From the NCBI RefSeq assembly GCF_000314735.2, contig NZ_KB375270.1, positions 3,100,001-3,164,000 of the forward strand: DNA of 64,000 nucleotides, written 5' to 3'. This document shows positions 25,863-35,056 of the stretch, piece after piece. The notes below the pieces were generated by a model, which had not been told where the DNA came from, searched no databases, and saw nothing but the letters and a program-made list of their open reading frames with translations. The stretch is from Afipia felis ATCC 53690. Lineage in GTDB: Bacteria > Pseudomonadota > Alphaproteobacteria > Rhizobiales > Xanthobacteraceae. The number at the start of each line of letters is the position of its first letter. The stretch's first letter is position 1. A program made the position numbers and the translations under genes.

Positions 25863-26663
25863 TTAGGATCCTTGCGCATCAAGGCAGATGCCCGTGCGCG
25901 TCTGAAAGGCGAAGAGCGCGCCGGCGTCGATAAGACCGGCGATGTTCGCGGTAAGGTCGAAACGGCGATCACAGGCGGTGGCTAACTGGGTCGCATCCGC
26001 GACGGTGTGCCCAGCGTCGAGCGCGCCGATGAAGTCCGCAGCTCCCGGCGGCAGAGATCGAACTTCGACAGTCGCGTCCGGCCGAACGACCAAGGTGTCT
26101 TCGCCTTCATCATCCAACGTCACCTGTCCAGGCTCACCCTCCTCAGCATTCATGCGCCATATCGTGAGTGCCGGCATGCTGGAACGGCAAACCTGGACGG
26201 ACGGGTGAAGCAGGAGGCGAAGGCCAGGAAGCTCGTCAGCCGCTATGTTGGCGAAGGAGCCCGAACTGAGCGGGCAGGCCTCCGCCGCGTGGTAGGCTAA
26301 GACCCAAGCCCATTCGATGCGCGTCACATCGGCCAGATAGGGCACGCTTGCGGCTGGGGGAAACGTCTCAACGAACGCAGGAAATGTCCCGCCGTACTCG
26401 AGAAGGATCGGCGACCGCGGCGGCTCGGCGCGGACATAAATCCCCGCCATTGCGTCGAAGAACTCTTCCCCGACCAATCGCCGTGCCGCGGGGTAAGCAG
26501 CCTTCAGTATCTCGGTGAGGCCCACGACGACGTTGTTTCGGTAAACCGCGAAGCGCTTCGGACAGACGTCACCATCGGGACCAATGATCCCGCTCGGCGT
26601 CGGGCGCTCTGGATCGAGCAGAGCGGCCGCAAATTCCCGCTGCCGATCAGCCGATAGCAGCAC
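25863..26663 (-). CDS. bufC: BufC/HvfC-family peptide-modification partner (DUF2063)
   Basis: A 266-residue DUF2063 protein. The N-terminal domain shows [33 protein letters not shown], the family signature, followed by a variable C-terminal half with a winged-helix-like end. In bufferin systems this protein pairs with the DUF692 enzyme to modify cysteines of the BufA peptide. The gene overlaps the 3' end of bufB by 17 bp, so the two are co-translated. Confidence 0.92.
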   Translation of the reverse strand: MLLSADRQREFAAALLDPERPTPSGIIGPDGDVCPKRFAVYRNNVVVGLTEILKAAYPAARRLVGEEFFDAMAGIYVRAEPPRSPILLEYGGTFPAFVETFPPAASVPYLADVTRIEWAWVLAYHAAEACPLSSGSFANIAADELPGLRLLLHPSVQVCRSSMPALTIWRMNAEEGEPGQVTLDDEGEDTLVVRPDATVEVRSLPPGAADFIGALDAGHTVADATQLATACDRRFDLTANIAGLIDAGALFAFQTRTGICLDAQGS

Positions 26664-27537
26664 GACGAACTTCCTTCGTTTCGAGCGCGCCCATCAGGAC
26701 GTCAGCCATAGCGGCCTCGGCCGCGAGTTCGCGCCACGGGGGAATGTTGGCGTCCCATTCAATCAGCGTCGGGATGGGCCCCGTGCGCGTGATGACCCTC
26801 CGGAAGAGATTCCACACCAGCTCGTCGACGAGTTTGTCATGGGTGTCGATAAGCAGCGGGCGCCCCTTATCGTCAATCTCGCGCGTATGGCCCGCGAGAT
26901 GGATCTCCCGTACATGGGCGAGAGGGAAATCGGCGATGTAGCGCTCCGCGTCCCAAAGCTGGTTTGTGCAGGAGACATGCACATTGTTGACATCCAGCAA
27001 CAAGCCGCAGCCGGTTCTCCGCACAACCTCGCTGATGAATTCGGTTTCCCCCCACGTGCTCTCCTCGAACCAAACATATGTCGACGGATTCTCAAGCAAC
27101 ATCTGGCGGCCGAGCGCCGTCTGCACCTCATCGATATGGTCCGAGACGCGCACGAGCGTCTCGGTGGTATAGGGGGCCGGCAACAGGTCGTTCAAAAAGC
27201 CAGTATCGTGCGTCGACCAGGCGAGATGTTCGGAGAACAGTCCCGGCCGGTATCGACGGATGAGGTCGGCGAGCCTGGTCAGGTGTTCTCGATCGAGCGG
27301 CCGCGTGCCACCGATCGACAACCCAACTCCATGCAGCGACAGGGGATACCGTTCGCGAATGCGCGTCAAATACCGATGAGGCGGGCCGCCGGCCCCCATG
27401 TAGTTCTCGGCGTGAACCTCGAAAAACCCGACATCGGGCGTCTCGGAGAGAATGCGCTGATAGTGCTCCGCCTTCAGGCCGACGCCGGCGCGCCGGGGTA
27501 TGGCGGTCTTATCCGCCGGACAGAGTTCTGTCGACAT
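26647..27537 (-). CDS. bufB: BufB, multinuclear iron oxidase (MNIO, DUF692)
   Basis: A 296-residue DUF692 enzyme with a TIM-barrel fold and a non-heme iron cluster. Expected ligand-bearing segments are visible: [47 protein letters not shown], and LIEWDANIP near the end. Relatives convert peptide cysteines to oxazolone/thioamide or thiooxazole groups. The likely substrate is BufA, encoded 64 bp upstream on the same strand. Confidence 0.95.
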   Translation of the reverse strand: MSTELCPADKTAIPRRAGVGLKAEHYQRILSETPDVGFFEVHAENYMGAGGPPHRYLTRIRERYPLSLHGVGLSIGGTRPLDREHLTRLADLIRRYRPGLFSEHLAWSTHDTGFLNDLLPAPYTTETLVRVSDHIDEVQTALGRQMLLENPSTYVWFEESTWGETEFISEVVRRTGCGLLLDVNNVHVSCTNQLWDAERYIADFPLAHVREIHLAGHTREIDDKGRPLLIDTHDKLVDELVWNLFRRVITRTGPIPTLIEWDANIPPWRELAAEAAMADVLMGALETKEVRRAAIG

Positions 27538-27601
27538 GGGAGCCTCTCAACAACGGGGTGAAGGTTTGGGCGGACGCATGCGCCATCCGCCCATCGACGC
27601 T

Positions 27602-27949
27602 TCAGGCCTTCGGGGTGAGGCTGCCCACGCCATTCGGCGTCTTGATCGAGGTGCAGGTCCCCTTCGGCTCCAGTTTGAAGGCGTTGCCCTGGTAGTTGGC
27701 GGTGCTTGTGCCGGCGCAGGTCGTGCCGGCCCCGGCGTAACAGTCGTTCTGGCCCTTCAGGGCGACGCCGTAGCACATCTCCATCTTGCCGGACATGACC
27801 GACTTCTTGGTCATATCCTGCTTCTGCATCATCTGCTCCTTGGTCATCATGCCGGAGCTCTGCGCCATCGCGGGCGCCGCAGCGAGACCACCCAGAGCAA
27901 GGGCGAAAGCGCTCGCCACGAGCGTGGACGTCGAATGATTGACCTTCAT
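27602..27949 (-). CDS. bufA: BufA, periplasmic bufferin-type metallophore precursor (DUF2282)
   Basis: A 115-residue exported peptide: a signal sequence cleaved near AMAQ (residue 30), a Met-rich linker (residues 33-58 with about ten Met), and the conserved bufferin core [12 protein letters not shown] followed by TTCAG and PKGTC. Its four cysteines are C59, C70, C78 and C99. BufA1-type bufferins bind copper after modification of their cysteines by BufB-BufC. The Met-rich linker would add copper(I) ligands. Its promoter at 28031-28056 resembles SigF sites. Confidence 0.94.
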   Translation of the reverse strand: MKVNHSTSTLVASAFALALGGLAAAPAMAQSSGMMTKEQMMQKQDMTKKSVMSGKMEMCYGVALKGQNDCYAGAGTTCAGTSTANYQGNAFKLEPKGTCTSIKTPNGVGSLTPKA

Positions 27950-28030
27950 GTAGAAACCTCCGAACGGGTTGAGCCAGCGACGGAGATCGTGCGCTAGCGA
28001 GCACGCTGTTGTAGCCTGCTCAATTCAAAG

Positions 28031-28056
28031 TTCGGCTGTTGGGGTAGAATGGTTAC
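28031..28056 (-). promoter_or_regulatory. SigF-type ECF promoter for bufA
   Basis: On the minus strand GTAACC (-35) and CGAA (-10) are separated by 16 nt. This matches the consensus I recall for Caulobacter SigF, and the SigF-like gene lies divergently next door. Transcription would start about 75 nt before the bufA ATG. Confidence 0.75.
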
Positions 28057-28187
28057 GTTCAGCAGGCGCGGCACATTTCGGCCCACTCATCACGACGAGG
28101 CTTCGCCCGACGTCACAGCGCCATTGACCTCGGCGGATCTTCCGCCCGGCCTTGGCGTCACGCGGCCCCGCGGCGGTCACGCATGCG

Positions 28188-28212
28188 TTCGCATCTCAGC
28201 ATTAAAGGTTAC
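28188..28212 (-). promoter_or_regulatory. Second SigF-like promoter element, 15-nt spacer
   Basis: On the minus strand GTAACC and CGAA recur with a 15-nt spacer, about 240 bp before bufA and pointing the same way. No gene lies between it and the main bufA promoter, so it is either an extra bufA promoter or a relic. It also lies about 115 bp ahead of the sigF start codon on the other strand. Confidence 0.45.
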
Positions 28213-28325
28213 TATCAGTCGGCAAAAAGAAATCCCCTGCCAGAAGCCTTCCTCGGAGATACGATGGAACAACGCGCCAGACGTCATGTCGAATCGCGGC
28301 ACCGAAGTTACGAGGAAGACGGTCG

Positions 28326-28961
28326 ATGGCATCGGGCAACCAGAAGGGTAACCCGCTATTGAGAGTCGTTGGTGGAAGCCAGACCAGTCGCCATGCTGAT
28401 AGTACTTCGGCGAAGCGCGACGTCGAATGGTCGATCTTCATGGCGCGGGCGCAGGCCGGCGACGGTGAGGCTTATCGACGGCTTCTGACCGAGATCACGC
28501 CCTATCTGCGCCTTTTGGTGGGACGCCATCATCGCTCTCCTCAAGATGTCGAAGACACGATCCAAGACATCTTGCTCACCATCCACTCCGTTCGCCAGAT
28601 ATATGACCCGACACGTCCCTTCACACCCTGGCTTGTGGCAATCAGCCGTAGACGGATCATTGACCGGCTGCGGCAACAAGGACGTTCCGCTCGTCGCGAA
28701 ACGCCATTGAACGAAGACCATGAAACCATTGCTGACGCTGAGACGAACTTAGAGACGAGAGCTGATGGACGATCGGTGCGCGAAGCGGTGGAGAAACTGC
28801 CGCCAGGCCAACGAGAAGCCGTCACGCTCCTGAAGCTCCAGGAGATGTCGTTGAAAGAGGCTGCGGATCAAAGCGGTATGTCCATCGCGGCGTTGAAGGT
28901 CGCGACGCATCGGGCTCTCAAGAGTCTCCGCGCGATTCTTGGCAAGGGTGATATTACGTGA
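28326..28961 (+). CDS. sigF: ECF sigma factor, SigF type
   Basis: A 211-residue ECF sigma factor. Region 2 includes AYRRLLTEITPYLRLLVGRHH and the DVEDTIQDILLTIHSVRQIYDPTRPF stretch; region 4 includes LPPGQREAVTLLKLQEMSLKEAA and SIAALKVATHRALKSLR. The pattern and the following NrsF gene mark the SigF group, which responds to oxidised or toxic metals such as dichromate, cadmium or copper in Caulobacter. The start at 28326 has a GAGGAAG ribosome site; an internal ATG at 28440 is closer to the usual N-terminus and may be the true start. It overlaps nrsF by GTGA. Confidence 0.9.
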   Translation: MASGNQKGNPLLRVVGGSQTSRHADSTSAKRDVEWSIFMARAQAGDGEAYRRLLTEITPYLRLLVGRHHRSPQDVEDTIQDILLTIHSVRQIYDPTRPFTPWLVAISRRRIIDRLRQQGRSARRETPLNEDHETIADAETNLETRADGRSVREAVEKLPPGQREAVTLLKLQEMSLKEAADQSGMSIAALKVATHRALKSLRAILGKGDIT

Positions 28962-29629
28962 TCACGACCCCAGACCTCATTGCCTCTCTCAGCGCGAATG
29001 CGACGCCCGTGCGCCGCCTGCGACCGCCGGTTCTGCGCGCGTGCTTCTGGCTCGCCCTGGCGGCCCTGGTTCTCGTCCTGCTCGGCATCAGCCACGGCCT
29101 GCGTCCGGACTTCGCAAAGCAGCTCGCCGATCGCGTCTACGTGGTTGGACTTGTTGCCTCTCTGCTGACAGGTGTGCTGGCAGCCGTTGCTGCGTTCATG
29201 CTCAGCCTCCCCGATCGTTCACGCCTGTACAGCCTCCTGCCTCTGCCGAGCCTGCTGGTCTGGATGTCGACCGTCGGCGTCGGTTGCCTGACCGATTGGG
29301 TCTCCGTAGGCCCAGCGGGCATGCAAATGGGCGAGGCGGTATCGTGCTTCGCGACGCTGGTGTTGACCAGCCTGCCGCTGTCCTTAGCGCTGCTTGTCAT
29401 GCTGCGTTACACCGCTCGGCTGCGCCCGATTGCCGTAATCTGGATGGGCAGTGTCGCCGTTGGAGCGCTGACCGCAAGCGCCCTGTCTCTGTTCCACGAC
29501 ATTGACGCAACTGTCATGATCCTCATGTGGAACCTCGGGGCCGCAATCCTGATCATCGCCCTTGGCAGGATCTTTGGACGACGAATGCTGTCCTGGGTGG
29601 CGCCCCAGCCGCTGGACCGTTTCACATGA
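28958..29629 (+). CDS. nrsF: NrsF-family anti-sigma factor (DUF1109)
   Basis: A 223-residue integral membrane protein with six probable helices, matching DUF1109/NrsF, the membrane anti-sigma factor of SigF. Homologues use periplasmic cysteine pairs to sense metals; here single cysteines near GVGCLTDW and AVSCFATL are candidates. It starts at a GTG within the sigF stop and ends within the start of the TlpA-like gene, so all three are coupled. Confidence 0.9.
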   Translation: MITTPDLIASLSANATPVRRLRPPVLRACFWLALAALVLVLLGISHGLRPDFAKQLADRVYVVGLVASLLTGVLAAVAAFMLSLPDRSRLYSLLPLPSLLVWMSTVGVGCLTDWVSVGPAGMQMGEAVSCFATLVLTSLPLSLALLVMLRYTARLRPIAVIWMGSVAVGALTASALSLFHDIDATVMILMWNLGAAILIIALGRIFGRRMLSWVAPQPLDRFT

Positions 29630-30228
29630 TGTGGACGCGCCCGTTCCTGCTCATTGCAACACTGGTTCTCGTTTCTGCGGCGGCAATGATCTCTAGCGCG
29701 AATGCACGCCCCGAATCGCTCAATCCGCCAACGCTGCGCAACGGAATAAGCCAGTTCATTTTAGAGGAACCGCTGAAACCTGCGCCGCTCATGCGACTCC
29801 GCGGCCTCGACGGCCGCATGCTGAGCATGGAAAAGTTCTACGGAAAGGTCGTCCTTCTTAATTTCTGGGCCAGTTGGTGTGCTCCTTGTGTGGAGGAAAT
29901 GCCGTCTCTCGAGGCGCTTGCGGCCAGTCTTCCTCCCGACCGCTTTGTCGTCGTCGCGGTCTCACTTGACGGCGGCGATGGACGGCAGGTGCAGTCGTTC
30001 ATCAATCGACACAATCTTCGGCACCTGACCGTGGTGCTTGATCCCGACCACGAGTTCGGTGCGCTGACCAGTGAGGGGAAGCCGGAACCGGTTATGCCCG
30101 TCTATGGATATCCAACCACCTACGTCTTGGACAAGCGGGGCTTGGTCACAGGGTTTCTGGTTGGTCCCACGACGTGGGACTCTCCACTCGCACGTTCGTT
30201 CATCGACTATTTCATCAATCTAAAGTGA
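29626..30228 (+). CDS. TlpA/ResA-like periplasmic thioredoxin
   Basis: A 200-residue exported thioredoxin-fold protein: an N-terminal signal or anchor (about residues 5-28), the active site W-C85-A-P-C88, and a cis-Pro loop in YGYPTTYVLDKRG. Such proteins reduce disulfides in the periplasm, for example in copper chaperones or apocytochromes. Because the start lies in the nrsF stop codon (ATGA), it belongs to the sigF-nrsF transcript and is probably part of the metal-stress response. Confidence 0.9.
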   Translation: MMWTRPFLLIATLVLVSAAAMISSANARPESLNPPTLRNGISQFILEEPLKPAPLMRLRGLDGRMLSMEKFYGKVVLLNFWASWCAPCVEEMPSLEALAASLPPDRFVVVAVSLDGGDGRQVQSFINRHNLRHLTVVLDPDHEFGALTSEGKPEPVMPVYGYPTTYVLDKRGLVTGFLVGPTTWDSPLARSFIDYFINLK

Positions 30229-30267
30229 CGGCTTCGCCGTCCGCTCACGAACCAGGGCGAAGTAAGA

Positions 30268-31144
30268 ATGACCATTTTAGGCGTACTTGGCGGAAGCGGC
30301 GTTTACGACATTGCCGGGCTTGAGAATCCAACTTGGCGGAGGGTCGCATCGCCCTTCGGCGAGACATCCGACGAATTTCTTTTCGGTACGCTCGACGGTC
30401 TAGAAGTCGTCTTTGTCCCGCGCCATGGCCGCGGCCATCGCCATTCGCCCAGTTCGATCAACTACCGCGCAAACATCGACGCCTTGAAAAGGTCCGGCGT
30501 TACCGATCTCTTGTCGGTGTCGGCCTGCGGCTCGCTTCGCGAAGATCTTCCACCAGGCCATTTTGTCGTCGTGGATCAATTCGTCGATCGCACGATCGCA
30601 CGACAGAGCAGCTTTTTCGGGGAAGGGGTTGGTCGCTCATATCTCAATGGCGCATCCGACCTGCGACCGGCTTGCGAAATTTGCGCATCAATGCGCCGCC
30701 GAGGCCGGTATACCAGTCAGGCGCGGCGGCACCTACCTCGCGATGGAAGGACCGCAATTCTCCAGCTTGGCCGAGTCGCGCATCTATCGGTCATGGGAGT
30801 GCGACGTCATCGGCATGACCAACATGCCGGAAGCGAAGCTCGCCCGCGAGGCCGAGATGTGCTTTCTCACTGTCGCAATGGTCACCGACTTCGATTGCTG
30901 GCATCCCGATCACGCACACGTCCAAGTCGCCGATGTCATCCGCGTGCTGAACGAGAACGCCGAGAAGGCCAAGCGGCTCATTCGCCTGCTTGCGCTGCGG
31001 CTGAGGGACGACAGACCCACTCTCTGTCCCCATGAATGCGACTGCGCATTGGATGTCGCCCTTGTTACCGCGCCCGGTGCGCGCGACCCAAGCATGGTGG
31101 CAAAACTCGATGCTGTCGCCGGCCGCGCTCTGAGGCGGTCCTGA
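30268..31144 (+). pseudogene. mtnP: 5'-methylthioadenosine phosphorylase, split by one frameshift
   Basis: The N-terminal half (ILGVLGGSGVYDIAGLE, VFVPRHGRGHRHSPS) runs in one frame through FVVVDQFVDRT. The C-terminal half continues in the +1 frame with LVAHISMAHPTC, MEGPQFSSLAES and TNMPEAKLAREAE. Removing one G from the GGGG run at 30625-30628 restores a protein of about 291 residues, normal for the family. The enzyme would release adenine from methylthioadenosine or similar nucleosides by phosphorolysis. Lying just upstream of the radical SAM gene, it may serve the same pathway. All key motifs survive, so a recent mutation or a sequencing error is likelier than long decay. Confidence 0.8.
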
Positions 31145-31233
31145 ACTCGGCCTCCGTCCGACGGCGACGCTCGTTTCATTCACGGAATCGCCGCGGCGCC
31201 GCGGCCGATGTCGCCAACCCTCGCCGTGCTACG

Positions 31234-31250
31234 CCTCGCGATTCGCGAGG
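31234..31250. promoter_or_regulatory. 17-bp perfect palindrome upstream of the radical SAM gene
   Basis: CCTCGCGA-T-TCGCGAGG lies 62 bp before the radical SAM start in the 167-bp gap after the phosphorylase gene. It could be a regulator binding site or the stem of a transcript hairpin. No T-run follows, so a terminator is less likely. Confidence 0.45.
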
Positions 31251-31311
31251 ACGAAACCTTTTCGGCCTGTCCGCGAACTTATCATAGAGGGGACGCGACG
31301 TCGGATGTGCC

Positions 31312-32250
31312 ATGGTCCATGTAACGCAGAAATTCATTGATCCATTTGTCACCGCAACCGGCGCTCCGCGTGCGAGCGTCAGGCTCGGCACCCTTGAAAC
31401 GCTCTGGTTCAATACCGGAACGCTGTGCAATCTCGCCTGCGACAACTGCTATATCGAGTCGAGCCCGCGAAATGACCGTCTCGTTTATTTGACCAGAGAG
31501 GAAGTACGGCGCTTCCTGGACGAGGCGAGGGAGCGCGACCATCCGCCGGCAGAGATCGGATTCACCGGCGGCGAACCCTTCATGAATCCCGATATCCTCC
31601 AGATGATCGCCGACAGTCTGAGCGCGGGTTTCAGGGCGCTGGTCCTGACGAACGCGATGAAGCCGATGCAGAGGCTCAAGACGCCGCTCGCGATCCTTAA
31701 CGCCGAGTTTCCGGGCAGGCTCGCTGTAAGAGTCTCCCTCGACCGCTACGAAAGAACCGGCCACGAACAGTTGCGCGGCCCGCGAAGCTGGAAGCCGACC
31801 ATCGCAGGTCTGTTGTGGCTGGCTGAGGCCGGATTCAATATATCCGTAGCTGGTCGCATGGTCTGGAAGGAGGCCGAAGATCAGATCAGAGCGGCCTACG
31901 GCCGGCTATTCGCGGAGCTGGGCCTTTCGATTGACTCCGCCGACCCCGCGGCCCTCGTCCTCTTCCCGGAGATGCGGGCTGGCGAAGACGTGCCGGAGAT
32001 CACCGAGCAATGCTGGTCAATTCTCGGGCGCAGTCCCTCCTCTGTAATGTGTGCAAGCTCGCGCATGGTCGTGAAGCACAAGGGCGCGGATTCGCCGACG
32101 GTCGCAGCTTGCACCCTTCTTCCTTACGATCCGTTGTTCGATCTCGGTGGGACGCTCGCGGCGGCGACGGTGCGGTCCGTCCCGCTCATGCACCCCTTAT
32201 GCGCGCGGTTCTGCGTCCTGGGCGGAGCGTCGTGTAGTGCGCAGCACTAG
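31312..32250 (+). CDS. Radical SAM protein of an arsenosugar-type cluster
   Basis: A 312-residue radical SAM enzyme. The iron-sulfur motif is C39-NLA-C43-DN-C46, followed by IGFTGGEPFMNPD (GGE motif). The C-terminal third carries more cysteines (VMCASS, VAACTLL, HPLCARFCVLGGASC) that could bind a second cluster as in SPASM domains. It differs from textbook ArsS but shares its genetic partners: two glycosyltransferases of the rSAM-associated types, a TVP38 protein and a disulfide oxidoreductase. It probably modifies or makes a small sulfur/selenium/arsenic metabolite; the substrate is unknown. Confidence 0.82.
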   Translation: MVHVTQKFIDPFVTATGAPRASVRLGTLETLWFNTGTLCNLACDNCYIESSPRNDRLVYLTREEVRRFLDEARERDHPPAEIGFTGGEPFMNPDILQMIADSLSAGFRALVLTNAMKPMQRLKTPLAILNAEFPGRLAVRVSLDRYERTGHEQLRGPRSWKPTIAGLLWLAEAGFNISVAGRMVWKEAEDQIRAAYGRLFAELGLSIDSADPAALVLFPEMRAGEDVPEITEQCWSILGRSPSSVMCASSRMVVKHKGADSPTVAACTLLPYDPLFDLGGTLAAATVRSVPLMHPLCARFCVLGGASCSAQH

Positions 32251-33691
32251 ATCAATCCGGCGCTCCACCGAAATCAATACCGATCTCTGCGTCATCGGCG
32301 CGGGCTCCGCGGGCCTGACGATTGCCGCGGGCGCAGTGCAGATGGGCGCGCGCACCGTCCTCATCGAGGCCCATCGCATGGGCGGCGATTGCCTCAACAC
32401 CGGATGCGTGCCTTCGAAGTCGTTCTTGGCGGTCGCCAAGCTTGCTCACTCGCTCCGAGAGTTGGCCCCCTACAGCCGCCTACCGGCCGAAGCACGTTTC
32501 GACTTCGACAAGGTGCATGGCCAGGTGCAGAGCGTCATCAAAGCTATCGCGCCAAACGATTCCGAGGAACGCTTCACACGGCTCGGCTGTACTGTGATCC
32601 GGGAGCACGCGCGCTTCTTGGACAGACAGACGGTCGAGGCCGCCGGCCAGCGCATCCGCGCCCGCAGGATCGTCATCGCGACCGGAAGCCGGCCGCGCGT
32701 CCCGCCGATCCCCGGTCTCGACCAGGTTCCCTATCTCACTACGGAAACGCTGTTCGAAAACACGGTCCTCCCGCAGCACTTACTGATTATCGGTGGCGGT
32801 CCCGTTGGCACGGAGATGGCCCAGGCGCATCGCCGCCTTGGAGCCGAGGTCACCTTGCTGTCGCGCGGTGCCCTTCTGCCACGCGACGATCCAGACGCCG
32901 TCGACGTGCTGCGCCAAGCACTCCACGAAGACAGCGTCGCGCTGCATGAGTTCGCCAACGAGCTGAGCGTCACATGGGCCTGTGGGCGCATCTTAGCCTC
33001 GTTCGTCGGCCGGGACGGGGCTCGACGTGAGCTTGAAGCGAGCCACGTGTTGGTCGCGGCAGGGCGCCGGCCGAATATCGAAGGTCTCCACCCCGAGGCG
33101 GCCGACGTCCGCTACAGCGAAAAGGGGATAGAGGTCGATGCGCGCCTGCGCACAAGCAACCGCCGCATTTACGCTGCTGGCGACGTTGCCGGTGGTCCTC
33201 AGTTCACCCACCTCGCCGCGTACCACGCCGGGATCGTCCTTCGGAATGCGCTGTTTCGACTTCCCGCCAAGGCGAATCTCGCAGCGCTTCCGTGGGTCAC
33301 CTACACGGATCCCGAACTTGCCCAGGTCGGGCTGACCGAAGCGCAAGCGCGCGAAGCCCATGGCTCGGCTCTGAGGGTCCTCAACACTCCTTTCGCGGAC
33401 GTCGACCGCGCGCAAACGGACGACGCTCAAGGTGGATTCGCCAAGATCCTCGTGACCAAGCGCGGGCGGGTCGTCGGTGCGACCATCGTCGGCCGGCAGG
33501 CTGGCGAACTCGTGGTGCCCTGGGGTCTTGCCGTCGGCGGAAATCTCAAAATCGGCGCATTGGCGCGTGTGATCGTGCCCTATCCCAGCCTCAGTGAAAT
33601 CACGAAGCGCGCGGCCAGCGCATTCTATACGCCGGCACTGTTTAGCGCCCGGACCCGCTGGCTGGTGCGGGTCCTTGGGTGGTTCGGATGA
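32237..33691 (+). CDS. FAD-dependent pyridine nucleotide-disulfide oxidoreductase (MerA-like)
   Basis: A 484-residue flavoprotein of the lipoamide dehydrogenase/mercuric reductase group. FAD motif GAGSAGLTIA, redox-active pair C52-LNTG-C57, NAD(P) motif IIGGGPVGTEMAQ and the dimerisation domain are all present. The usual catalytic His-Pro pair near the C-terminus is replaced (IVPYPSLSEIT), so ordinary lipoamide dehydrogenase chemistry is unlikely. There is no MerA metal-binding cysteine pair at the end. The GTG at 32237 has CGGAG upstream and overlaps the radical SAM gene. Similar proteins accompany TVP38 genes. Confidence 0.87.
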   Translation: MRSTRSIRRSTEINTDLCVIGAGSAGLTIAAGAVQMGARTVLIEAHRMGGDCLNTGCVPSKSFLAVAKLAHSLRELAPYSRLPAEARFDFDKVHGQVQSVIKAIAPNDSEERFTRLGCTVIREHARFLDRQTVEAAGQRIRARRIVIATGSRPRVPPIPGLDQVPYLTTETLFENTVLPQHLLIIGGGPVGTEMAQAHRRLGAEVTLLSRGALLPRDDPDAVDVLRQALHEDSVALHEFANELSVTWACGRILASFVGRDGARRELEASHVLVAAGRRPNIEGLHPEAADVRYSEKGIEVDARLRTSNRRIYAAGDVAGGPQFTHLAAYHAGIVLRNALFRLPAKANLAALPWVTYTDPELAQVGLTEAQAREAHGSALRVLNTPFADVDRAQTDDAQGGFAKILVTKRGRVVGATIVGRQAGELVVPWGLAVGGNLKIGALARVIVPYPSLSEITKRAASAFYTPALFSARTRWLVRVLGWFG

Positions 33692-34398
33692 TGGCCGCCT
33701 CACTCACAAAGCGCCTCGTTCCGGTCGGCTTTCTCGTTGCGGCTGTCGTGGCCTATTTTCTGCTGGGCCTGAACCACTACCTCACGCTCGATCATCTGCG
33801 CGCCAACGCACAAAGGTTGCACCAGTTCACGGATGATCACCGCTTCGTCGCGATAGCCGTGTTTTTCGCGACCTACGTCGCTGTCGTCGCCCTGTCCGTG
33901 CCTGGCGCCGTCTTCATGACGATCGCTGGCGGACTGATTTTCGGGCTCTGGCTGGGCGCTGCACTTAACATTCTGGCGGCGACGACCGGGGCGATCATTC
34001 TGTTCGTCATCGCGAGGTTCGCCTTCGGCGGAATGCTGCAGGCCCGCGGCAACGCTTTCATTGCGCGGATGGAGGCCGGATTCACCCGCAATGCTTTCAC
34101 CTATCTCATGTTCTTGCGGCTCGTACCTCTCTTTCCGTTCTGGGCTGTCAATCTGGCGGCGGCCGCATTTCGCACCCCACTGCGGTCTTTCGCTCTCGCG
34201 ACACTGATCGGAATCATTCCCGGCACGTTGGCTTTCACCTCGATCGGCGACGGCCTATCCATCGCCGCGGGTGCGAGCTCGCGCGGTCCGAATGACGAGA
34301 TCTTAGGGCCCACAATGATCGCGCTCCGCATCGGTCTCGCTCTGCTCGCGCTCGTGCCCCTGCTCGTCACTTGGCTCAGAAAGCGGGGGACGCGATGA
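33688..34398 (+). CDS. TVP38/TMEM64-family (DedA-like) membrane protein
   Basis: A 236-residue protein with five to six membrane segments and the VTT domain signature: ALSVPGAVFMTIAGGLIFG, then FTYLMFLRLVPLFPFWAVNLAAA. Family members are lipid scramblases or transporters of unclear substrate. It overlaps the oxidoreductase by ATGA and the following glycosyltransferase by ATGA, which fixes it in the same operon. Oxidoreductase-TVP38 pairs recur in metal and metalloid loci. Confidence 0.9.
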   Translation: MMAASLTKRLVPVGFLVAAVVAYFLLGLNHYLTLDHLRANAQRLHQFTDDHRFVAIAVFFATYVAVVALSVPGAVFMTIAGGLIFGLWLGAALNILAATTGAIILFVIARFAFGGMLQARGNAFIARMEAGFTRNAFTYLMFLRLVPLFPFWAVNLAAAAFRTPLRSFALATLIGIIPGTLAFTSIGDGLSIAAGASSRGPNDEILGPTMIALRIGLALLALVPLLVTWLRKRGTR

Positions 34399-35054
34399 CT
34401 TTGACCGTCATCATTCCCGCGCTCAATTCGGGAGCGAGTCTGCCAGCAACCCTCGCGGCGCTCGGGCGCCTGGACCAGGTGCTGATCGCGGACGGCGGTT
34501 CGACGGACGACACCGCTGATGTCGGCCGGGCCCGAAACGCGCGTGTCGTGCAAGCGTTACGCGGTCGGGGAAACCAGCTCCGCGCTGCCGCAGCAGAAAC
34601 TGAATGGCTGCTATTCTTGCACGGCGACACGCTCCTCGAGAACGGCTGGAGGGACGAAACAGACGCGTTCATGGCGGCGCCCCACAATGCCGAACGCGCC
34701 GCCGTCTTCGGCTTCGCATTGGACGACGCCTCCACCGAAGCCCGCCGCTTGGAGCGTTGGGTGGCGTGGCGGGTACGGACTCTTGGCCTCGCCTATGGCG
34801 ATCAGGGCCTTTTGATCCGGAGGGCATTCTATGAGGCTTTGGGGGGCTTCCGCCCCATCCCCCTCATGGAGGACGTCGATTTGATCCGACGCATCGGACG
34901 CCGGCGGCTCGTGGTCCTGCAAACACGTGCGCTGACCTCGGCCGCTCGCTGGCGCCGGGACGGCTGGCTTCGGCGAAGCGGCCGCAATCTCGGCTGCCTG
35001 ACCCTGTATTTCCTGGGCGTCCGCCCACGCCTCATTCATCGACTTTATGGCTGA
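34395..35054 (+). CDS. Glycosyltransferase family 2, rSAM-associated type 2 (TIGR04283)
   Basis: A 219-residue GT-A enzyme: MTLTVIIPALNSGASLPATL, then the nucleotide-sugar motif VLIADGGSTDDT and LLFLHGDTLL (DxD-like), with AYGDQGLLIRRAFYEALGGF and PLMEDVDLIRR later. This matches the family once called rSAM/selenodomain-associated transferase 2, now linked to arsenosugar synthesis. It is coupled to the TVP38 gene. Its acceptor is presumably the product of the radical SAM step. Confidence 0.88.
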   Translation: MTLTVIIPALNSGASLPATLAALGRLDQVLIADGGSTDDTADVGRARNARVVQALRGRGNQLRAAAAETEWLLFLHGDTLLENGWRDETDAFMAAPHNAERAAVFGFALDDASTEARRLERWVAWRVRTLGLAYGDQGLLIRRAFYEALGGFRPIPLMEDVDLIRRIGRRRLVVLQTRALTSAARWRRDGWLRRSGRNLGCLTLYFLGVRPRLIHRLYG

Positions 35055-35056
35055 AC

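Noticed and set aside
28349..28376. GTAACC at the start of sigF, considered as an internal promoter
   Set aside because: No CGAA occurs 15-16 nt downstream.
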